DNA of 64,000 nucleotides from positions 35,117-99,116 of the forward strand of contig CANASS010000002.1 in NCBI GenBank assembly GCA_947364395.1. Direction: 5' to 3'. A program made the position numbers and the translations under genes. The first letter of the stretch is position 1, and each line of letters opens with the position of its first letter. Positions 27,284 through 32,507 of the stretch are shown in pieces. The stretch comes from an uncultured bacterium (lineage in GTDB: Bacteria; Bacillota; Clostridia; Oscillospirales; Oscillospiraceae). The notes under the pieces are model-generated. The model was not told the origin of the DNA, did no database searches, and saw nothing but the letters and a program-made list of their open reading frames with translations.

Positions 27284-28138
27284 CTATACCCGCATGAAGC
27301 CTTTCCCAAAGATCTCGCTGGAGTTGGTGACCAGAATGAAGGCATGGGGATCGGTAGATTTGAGATACAGCCGCAGCGCCACCGCCTGGGACCGGGACAG
27401 GGCGGTGAGCACCACCCATTTTTCATCGTGGGAGTAGGCCCCCTTGGCTGGCCAGAAGGTGGCGGAGCGGTTGAGGGTGCGGGTGATAAAGGTGCATACC
27501 TCTTCGGGGCAGGAGGTGACGGCCATAAAGCTCTTCCGGCGGTTCAGCGACTCAATCGCCGTGTCCACCACCACCGACTTCAGCACCAGTCCTAAAATAG
27601 AGTAGAGCCCCGCCTCAATGCCCACGAAATAGAGGGTGGAACCGGCTATGAGCACGTCCACGCACAGCAGGGCGTTGCCGATGTCCATGCTGGAGAACCG
27701 CTTGAGGATCATGGCCATGATGTCGGTGCCGCCGGTAGAGCTCTGCATGTTGAACAGGATGGCCGACCCCAGAGAAGGGAGGATCACGGCAAAAAACAGC
27801 TCCAGGGTCTTTTGGCCCGTCAGGGGAGCGGACAGGGGGCACAGCCATTCCAACCCGGACAGCATAGCGGAAAACAGGATGGAACAGTACACCGTGTTGA
27901 TTCCGAAGCTCTTGTCCAGAAAGAGGAAGCCCACCACCAGAAAGGCAATGTTGATGACGGAGGCAAAGGTGGAGGGGCTTACCGCCGGAAAGACGGCGTT
28001 GAGGATGACAGCCAGGCCGGTGACGCCGCCGGTGTTGAAGTGGTTGGGAAACTTGAAAAAGTAGACCCCGGCGGCCACCAGGAAGGTGCCCAGGGTGAGC
28101 AGGGGAAGCTGACGCAGGGTCTGCTTGACGCGCTGCAT
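27284..28138 (-). CDS. YitT-family membrane protein (DUF161 + DUF2179)
   Basis: 284 residues from MQRVKQTLRQLPLLTLGTFL; AAGAAGG lies 8 bases upstream of the ATG. Five or six membrane segments span residues 10-190, with the family motif FPNHFNTGGVTGLAVIL and STGGTDIMAMILKRFSSMDIG. Residues 205-284 form the C-terminal DUF2179 domain. The function of the family is not established. A perfect parS lies 22 bases upstream of the start. Confidence 0.88.
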   Translation of the reverse strand: MQRVKQTLRQLPLLTLGTFLVAAGVYFFKFPNHFNTGGVTGLAVILNAVFPAVSPSTFASVINIAFLVVGFLFLDKSFGINTVYCSILFSAMLSGLEWLCPLSAPLTGQKTLELFFAVILPSLGSAILFNMQSSTGGTDIMAMILKRFSSMDIGNALLCVDVLIAGSTLYFVGIEAGLYSILGLVLKSVVVDTAIESLNRRKSFMAVTSCPEEVCTFITRTLNRSATFWPAKGAYSHDEKWVVLTALSRSQAVALRLYLKSTDPHAFILVTNSSEIFGKGFMRV

Positions 28139-28160
28139 GGCAAACGCCTTCTTTCCAAAA

Positions 28161-28176
28161 TGTTTCACGTGAAACA
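28161..28176. other. parS site (perfect)
   Basis: TGTTTCACGTGAAACA in the leader of the yitT-type gene, between its promoter and its ribosome site. Confidence 0.9.
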
Positions 28177-28231
28177 ACTGGACAAACGCGAAACACAAAT
28201 TCAGCCGCAGCGTTTTCCCTGCGGCGCCGCT

Positions 28232-28260
28232 ATTGTAGCAGAAAATGTGGGAAAGGGCAA
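28232..28260 (-). promoter_or_regulatory. Promoter of the yitT-type gene
   Basis: TTGCCC (28255-28260), 17-base spacer, TACAAT (28232-28237) on the minus strand. A small CCGCAG/CTGCGG hairpin follows in the leader, then parS. Confidence 0.7.
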
Positions 28261-28339
28261 GGGGGACTTGGGGAAAAACAGTGGAAAAGCCGGGGGAATT
28301 CTGATAAAATAGGGGCATACAAAGAAAGGAGCGATGAAT

Positions 28340-28909
28340 ATGCGGGAACTGGAAGAGCGCATCCGCCGGGACGGTGTTGTGGAGGACGGGGACGTGCTGA
28401 AGGTGGACGGTTTTTTGAACCACCAGATGGATGTGGAGCTGTTCGCGGCCATGGGCCGGGAGTGGGCCCGGCTGTTCGCCGGAGAGGGGGTCAACAAGAT
28501 TTTGACCATCGAGGCGTCGGGCATTGGCATGGCCTGTATCGCCGCCCAGCAGTTCGGGGTGCCGGTGGTGTTCGCTAAAAAGAGCCGCACCAAAAACATC
28601 GCCGGGGACGTGTACAAGGTGGAGGTGACCTCCTTCACCCACGGCGGGGTGAGCGACGTGATTGTATCCAAGCGGTTTTTGGGGCCTGACGACCGCCTGC
28701 TGCTCATTGACGATTTCCTGGCCAACGGCGCGGCGCTGGAGGGCCTCATTGACCTGGCCCATCAGGCGGGGGCCGCCGTAGTGGGGGCGGGGATCGCCGT
28801 GGAAAAAGCCTTCCAGCCCGGCGGGGAGCGCATCCGCGCCAGAGGCGTCCGGGTGGAGTCGCTGGCCCGGGTCAAGTCCATGGCGCCGGGGCAGATCGAA
28901 TTCTGCTGA
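28340..28909 (+). CDS. xpt: Xanthine phosphoribosyltransferase
   Basis: 189 residues from MRELEERIRRDGVV. The ATG at 28340 is preferred over 28334 because AAAGGAG is then 8 bases upstream. VLKVDGFLNHQMD and the PRPP-binding RLLLIDDFLANGAAL are diagnostic. It converts xanthine and PRPP to XMP for purine salvage. No purine riboswitch is seen in the 200-base upstream gap. Confidence 0.95.
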   Translation: MRELEERIRRDGVVEDGDVLKVDGFLNHQMDVELFAAMGREWARLFAGEGVNKILTIEASGIGMACIAAQQFGVPVVFAKKSRTKNIAGDVYKVEVTSFTHGGVSDVIVSKRFLGPDDRLLLIDDFLANGAALEGLIDLAHQAGAAVVGAGIAVEKAFQPGGERIRARGVRVESLARVKSMAPGQIEFC

Positions 28910-28923
28910 GGCCTGCCGGCGGC

Positions 28924-29062
28924 CTTCCTTTTTCATGGAAAAGAAAAGAGGAAGCGCTAAGCCGTTGTGAGCAGCGCGGCTTTTGCCCGAGTGGTCGGGA
29001 AGCCGCGCGTCGCGAACAGGCGAAGCGTGACAAAAGGAAGCGAAAAAGAAACTTTTAAACAA
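28924..29062. repeat. Family 2 repeat interrupted by a TTGTCACGC element
   Basis: A TTCCTTTTT start (28924) and the tail AAAAGGAAGCGAAAAAGAAACTTTTAAAC split over 29032-29062 are halves of a family 2 hairpin. Between them, 28951-29033 read in reverse matches the ends of the segment inserted in the ileS T-box (TTGTCACGCTTCGCCTG at one end, GCGCTTC at the other). The 29063-29250 stretch has no recognisable gene. Confidence 0.65.
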
Positions 29063-29250
29063 GCGGCTGATCCATTTTTGGCGAAACCGAACATATGATA
29101 AGAAAAATTCCCAATGCTTCATCAGAAACATTGGGAATTTCTCTTGAAATGAGGAATGGAGGATAGAATGAAAAAGAAAGGATATCTCTTGCAAGTATTA
29201 AGATACAGGAGAGATGTTTCAGAAGTTTGCGCTAAAGTGTTACAGTAATG

Positions 29251-29703
29251 TTAAATCTTACGCAGGGTTTGAAAAAACTGCTCCAGCAGCCTCCGACACT
29301 CCGATTCCAGCAGCCCGCCGTACACCCGGGGATGGTGGTTGAACCGCTCCTCGAACAGGTTGAGCACCGACCCGCAGCAGCCCGACTTGTCTTCCCTGGC
29401 CCCGTAGCGCACCGCGCCAATCCGGGCGTTGATGATGGCCCCGGCGCACATGGGGCAGGGCTCCAGGGTGACGTACAGGGTGCAGTCCTCCAGCCGCCAG
29501 CTGCCCAGGGCGGCACAGGCTTCCTCGATGGCCTCGATCTCGGCGTGGGCGGTGGCGCGGCTGTCCGCCTCCCGGCGGTTGCGGCCCCGGCCGATAATCG
29601 CGCCGTCCGGGGACACCACTACGCAGCCCACGGGCACGTCCCCGTCCGGGACGCAGGCCCCCGCCAGCTTGAGGGCTTCGCGCATATAGTCCTCGTGGGT
29701 CAT
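29251..29703 (-). CDS. tadA: tRNA-specific adenosine deaminase TadA
   Basis: 150 residues with the zinc site HAEIEAIEEA and PCPMCAGAIINARIG, plus the family start MTHEDYMREALKLAG. It makes inosine at the wobble base of tRNA-Arg(ACG). GGAGG precedes the ATG. A family 2 hairpin is in its leader. Confidence 0.95.
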   Translation of the reverse strand: MTHEDYMREALKLAGACVPDGDVPVGCVVVSPDGAIIGRGRNRREADSRATAHAEIEAIEEACAALGSWRLEDCTLYVTLEPCPMCAGAIINARIGAVRYGAREDKSGCCGSVLNLFEERFNHHPRVYGGLLESECRRLLEQFFQTLRKI

Positions 29704-29734
29704 GGTGCGGCCTCCTTTGTTTTGCCTCCGGCGG

Positions 29735-29783
29735 CCCGCTTTTTCTTTGTAAAGAAAAAGCGGGGCAAAAAGAAACTTTTAGA
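29735..29783 (-). repeat. Family 2 hairpin repeat in the tadA leader
   Basis: CCCGCTTTTTCTTT and its complement form a 13-base stem (29735-29764) with the tail GCAAAAAGAAACTTTTAGA. It lies about 20 bases before the tadA ribosome site. Confidence 0.65.
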
Positions 29784-29823
29784 CTGGCCATCTTTGAAAT
29801 GGCCGACAATACAGGGAAAGACA

Positions 29824-29855
29824 AATGGACTCCCCAGCCGGGGGAGTCCATTTTA
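29824..29855. terminator. Terminator-like hairpin
   Basis: GGACTCCCC/GGGGGAGTCC around AGCC, with ATTTG on the minus side and ATTTTAT on the plus side. It lies 7 bases past the stop of the gene at 29862. Confidence 0.65.
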
Positions 29856-29861
29856 TCATGC

Positions 29862-30647
29862 TCAATTGACAAAGTAAATACCGGGTCGGAGACGTGTTGA
29901 CGCCTCATCAGGATCGGGTTGGTCCATGAGAATCCCCAAGGTGTCCAGCGCGTTTTCCAGCCATTGAGACTGCAAATCCTTACTGAATCCATAGTGACCC
30001 ACGCCAGAGCCATTTCCCGCAGTGTTGCTCTTTTCAACGGTATCAATTATTTTTACCACATGAGCCGCCCAGGTTGAGTTTTCCATTCCGGCGGCGATCA
30101 CCCGCTCATCCTGCCGCCAATCGAGTGGCTGCGGACCTTCAAACCATTCCAGCCAGCCATAGCGGTCTGGCGTGCCGCCAACGATCAGATAATGAAAGGT
30201 GCCGGCGCTTGGGTTGCTGTCATCGTAGATATAGGGTGTTTCGCTGTTAATCTGGTCGGTGATGTCAATCCGCTGGCCGTCCAGCACAAAGAAAATACGG
30301 CCATCCTCCAATTGTACGGGATCATTCCGAAAGTTAAGGGGCTCGTCATTGTCAAACTCTAAGGCAACACGTTTAAGACCCTCTTCTGTTCTCTCAAGGG
30401 TTATCATGCCGGTCAAAATGCGGTATGCGGTTCCAGGAATACCCGCCGCAATGCACAGCACCCCCACAGCCGCCAGCGCCGCCGCCAGCAGGGCCATTTT
30501 CAGCGGCGCGGGCCGTTTCTTCGCCGGGGCCGCCTTTGCCAGCACCCGGTCTTTCACCGCCTGTACGTCGGCGGTCCCCCCGCCCTGGGGGAAAAACTCG
30601 TCGTCCTGATATTCATCCATCAGCCTGGAGATTTCCAGCCGTTTCAT
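29862..30647 (-). CDS. Membrane protein partnered with ECF sigma factor (probable anti-sigma)
   Basis: 261 residues from MKRLEISRLMDEYQDDEFF. The ATG at 30647 fits GGAGGG better than the one 6 bases earlier. A cytoplasmic N-terminus of about 45 residues is followed by one membrane helix (about 49-70, MALLAAALAAVGVLCIAAGI) and a 190-residue outside domain with no family recognised. It overlaps the sigma-factor gene by 35 bases, which supports an anti-sigma or sensor role. Confidence 0.7.
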   Translation of the reverse strand: MKRLEISRLMDEYQDDEFFPQGGGTADVQAVKDRVLAKAAPAKKRPAPLKMALLAAALAAVGVLCIAAGIPGTAYRILTGMITLERTEEGLKRVALEFDNDEPLNFRNDPVQLEDGRIFFVLDGQRIDITDQINSETPYIYDDSNPSAGTFHYLIVGGTPDRYGWLEWFEGPQPLDWRQDERVIAAGMENSTWAAHVVKIIDTVEKSNTAGNGSGVGHYGFSKDLQSQWLENALDTLGILMDQPDPDEASTRLRPGIYFVN

Positions 30648-31179
30648 GTCCATAGCCCTCCTGTTCCAAAATTGCTTTCAGCGTCTCCCGCCCCCGGCGC
30701 AGCCAGGTCTTGGCGGTGGACAGGTTCAGCCCCATGGCCAGCGCCGCCTCCTGGACGGTCTGGCCGTAGTAGTAGTGCCGGACGAACAGCTCCCGCTGGG
30801 GCTTGTCCAGCTGGGACAGCGCCCCGTTGACCACGCGGGCCGTCTCCTTTTTGTCCAGCTCCCGGTCGGGGCCCTCCGTCTCCAGGAGCAAGACATCTTC
30901 CTCCAGGGGCAGGCTTTCCCGGTCCGCCCGGAGGAGGTTGAAGGCCCGGTTCCGGGCCACGGCCCCCAGCCAGCCCTTGACCTTGCCGGGGCGCAGCTTG
31001 TCCCGGTTGTCCCAGGCCGCCAGGAACACGTCCGCCGTCAGCTCCTCCACATCGGCCCCCCGGCCCCGGAGGATGCGGGAGGCCACCGAGGACACGTAGG
31101 GCGTGTAGCGGTCTATCAGCGCCTCCAGGGCGGACAGCTCACCCCGCCCCAGAGACTTGACCAGTTGTTCTTCCGTCAA
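30613..31179 (-). CDS. ECF-type RNA polymerase sigma factor
   Basis: 188 residues from a TTG start with GGGGGGTG upstream. Region 2 is YTPYVSSVASRILRGRGADVEELTADVFLAAWDN, region 4 is LDKPQRELFVRHYYYGQTVQEAALAMGL and LSTAKTWLRRGRETLKAIL. It overlaps the membrane partner. Its targets are not identifiable. Confidence 0.88.
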   Translation of the reverse strand: MTEEQLVKSLGRGELSALEALIDRYTPYVSSVASRILRGRGADVEELTADVFLAAWDNRDKLRPGKVKGWLGAVARNRAFNLLRADRESLPLEEDVLLLETEGPDRELDKKETARVVNGALSQLDKPQRELFVRHYYYGQTVQEAALAMGLNLSTAKTWLRRGRETLKAILEQEGYGHETAGNLQADG

Positions 31180-31370
31180 AGGGTTTCACCCCCCAATCCC
31201 GTACTTGAAAAACGTTTTTCACCTATCATAACACAAAAAGGGACGACTTGGTTTCAGAAAAGGGAGGGCTTGAAGAGAGAAAACGGCGAAAGGTCCCTCT
31301 CAGGCCGGGCTGTGCGGCGTCTTTGCCGGGAGGACGAACGGTTTTTGGTGAAGTTTTTCCCCAAAAACGG

Positions 31371-31397
31371 TTGACAAATCCCGTCCGCGCCTATAAT
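31371..31397 (+). promoter_or_regulatory. Promoter of the T-box leader
   Basis: TTGACA (31371-31376) and TATAAT (31392-31397), spacer 15 bases; shifting the -10 to TAATAT gives 17. A GCGTCCGC/GCGGACGC hairpin sits at the probable transcript start (31405-31430). Confidence 0.65.
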
Positions 31398-31434
31398 ATA
31401 AATAGCGTCCGCTCCTTGGGGGCGGACGCGAAAT

Positions 31435-31825
31435 GAAACTGCATATTTTCATAGGCTTTGATCAGGACGAGTAGCCGGAAGAAACCTCTCAGAGAGCCGC
31501 CCATTTGGTGGAAGGGCGGCGGGGCGGACCCGGCGAATATCCCCTGTGAGCCGCGGACCCAACGTTTCATGCAAGTAGGCTCCGCCGGGTGTGCCCGTTA
31601 CAGCGCGGATGAGTGCCGTATGTTGTCACGCTTCGCCTGCCCGCGACGCGGTTCTAAGTCCTCCGACTGCGCAAATTGTCCTGCGCCGCCCTTGGCGGCT
31701 CCGGCCAATTCGCTCCGCTCCGGCCTTAGCCCGCTGCTCACGACGGCTCAGCGCTTCTACGGAATTGGAGTGGTACCGCAGAGGTTTGCGCCTTTGTCTC
31801 CGTTTGGGGACAGGGGCGTTTTTGT
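31435..31825 (+). ncRNA. T-box riboswitch, isoleucine specifier, interrupted by a repeat
   Basis: Stem I elements are clear: AGGACGAGTAG (31464), CAGAGAGCCG, TTTGGTGGAAGG, then GAATATC with specifier ATC at 31539-31541. AAGTAGGCTCCGCC and CCGTTACAG follow. The T-box sequence GGAGTGGTACCGCAG is at 31767-31781. A terminator follows: CGCCTTTGTCTCC with GGGGACAGGGGCG (31789-31818), then TTTTTG. Between 31623 and 31757 a 135-base dispersed repeat is inserted where stem III should be; CCGTA before and TACGG after it can still pair. Such RNAs read uncharged tRNA-Ile. ileS is 680 bases downstream. Confidence 0.88.
31623..31757 (+). repeat. TTGTCACGCTTCGCC element inserted in the T-box
   Basis: It starts TTGTCACGCTTCGCCTG and ends CTGCTCACGACGGCTCAGCG followed by CTTC. 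The same ends appear inverted at 28951-29033 (GAAGCGCTAAGCCGTTGTGA ... CAGGCGAAGCGTGACAA), with different and shorter interior sequence. Confidence 0.7.
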
Positions 31826-32082
31826 TACTGTGGAAGGGCCAGACGAATTCCGATGGCAAGAGCGATCCGGGTCATGGCCTCCCGTTCTAAACTTTCAATG
31901 CGCAGATTTGCCGCGCAGGCTTTCTCTAAATGGGCCTTTTCTTCGCCGCTCAAATGCTCCTCCAGCCATTGAAAATGCTCCAAGGCGCTTTGACGGTTCC
32001 GGCGGTACTCCCTTTTTGCGCAAAAATAGGGAAATGCACCCTCTTCAATTTCCTGTACCAGCATATCAAGAATATCCTGCAT
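31825..32082 (-). CDS. Small helical protein between T-box and XRE gene
   Basis: 85 residues starting MQDILDMLVQEIEEG, all predicted helical by eye, with SALEHFQWLEEHLSGEEKAHLEKA and ending EREAMTRIALAIGIRLALPQ. Its layout resembles the 80-residue protein at 16577 (short amphipathic start, charged middle, G-x-x-L end). GAGGAG lies 11 bases before the ATG. Its stop falls at the foot of the T-box terminator. It is divergent from the XRE gene. Confidence 0.65.
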   Translation of the reverse strand: MQDILDMLVQEIEEGAFPYFCAKREYRRNRQSALEHFQWLEEHLSGEEKAHLEKACAANLRIESLEREAMTRIALAIGIRLALPQ

Positions 32083-32163
32083 AGATGGTCAGCTCCTCTA
32101 GAATTATTTAATTAAACTAGTACAATTATAATAATTTTGGCGGGTGTTGTCAAGGGGGTTCTT

Positions 32164-32373
32164 ATGAAATTAGCGGAAAGATTGAGGGAACTTCGGAAAG
32201 AGAGAAACCTTCGGCAGGAACAGGCTGCCGTTGCTCTGGACATTAGTATGAGCTCGTATTGTCTTTATGAGCAGGGCAAACGGGAACCAATGGCCTCTGT
32301 GCTGTGCCGAATGGCAGATTATTACGATGTCAGCGTGGATTATCTGCTGGGCCGGAGCGACAAACGCGAATAA
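32164..32373 (+). CDS. XRE-family HTH regulator (69 residues)
   Basis: One HTH domain: LAERLRELRKERNLRQEQAA, ALDISMSSYCLYEQGKREPM, then MADYYDVSVDYLLGRSDKRE. The ATG at 32164 has AAGGGGG before it. An AT-rich stretch (32100-32135) with TATAAT at 32127 separates it from the divergent small gene. It lies between the T-box and ileS, so read-through from the T-box would cross it. Confidence 0.85.
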   Translation: MKLAERLRELRKERNLRQEQAAVALDISMSSYCLYEQGKREPMASVLCRMADYYDVSVDYLLGRSDKRE

Positions 32374-32421
32374 AATCCGCACCTATCTAAAACAGCCCGG
32401 AGCGAAACGAAGTTTCGCGAT

Positions 32422-32465
32422 TAAAAGTTCTTTTTCGGTTCCTTTTTCTTTCAAGAAAAAGGAAC
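32422..32465 (-). repeat. Family 2 hairpin repeat in the ileS leader
   Basis: AAAAGTTCTTTTTCG then the palindrome GTTCCTTTTTCTT/AAGAAAAAGGAAC (32438-32465), 43 bases before the ileS ATG. Confidence 0.7.
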
Positions 32466-32507
32466 GCCCGCCCGGCGAGGGCAGAAAAATGTAAAGGAGA
32501 AATTTCC

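Noticed and set aside
28177..28333. Purine riboswitch before xpt
   Set aside because: No three-way junction with the conserved loop sequences could be drawn; the space is occupied by the divergent promoter of the yitT-type gene.
28139..29194. An open frame that would extend the YitT-type protein by about 350 residues upstream
   Set aside because: The extension is antisense to xpt, has no family similarity and crosses a promoter and a parS site. The ATG at 28138 with AAGAAGG gives the normal family N-terminus.
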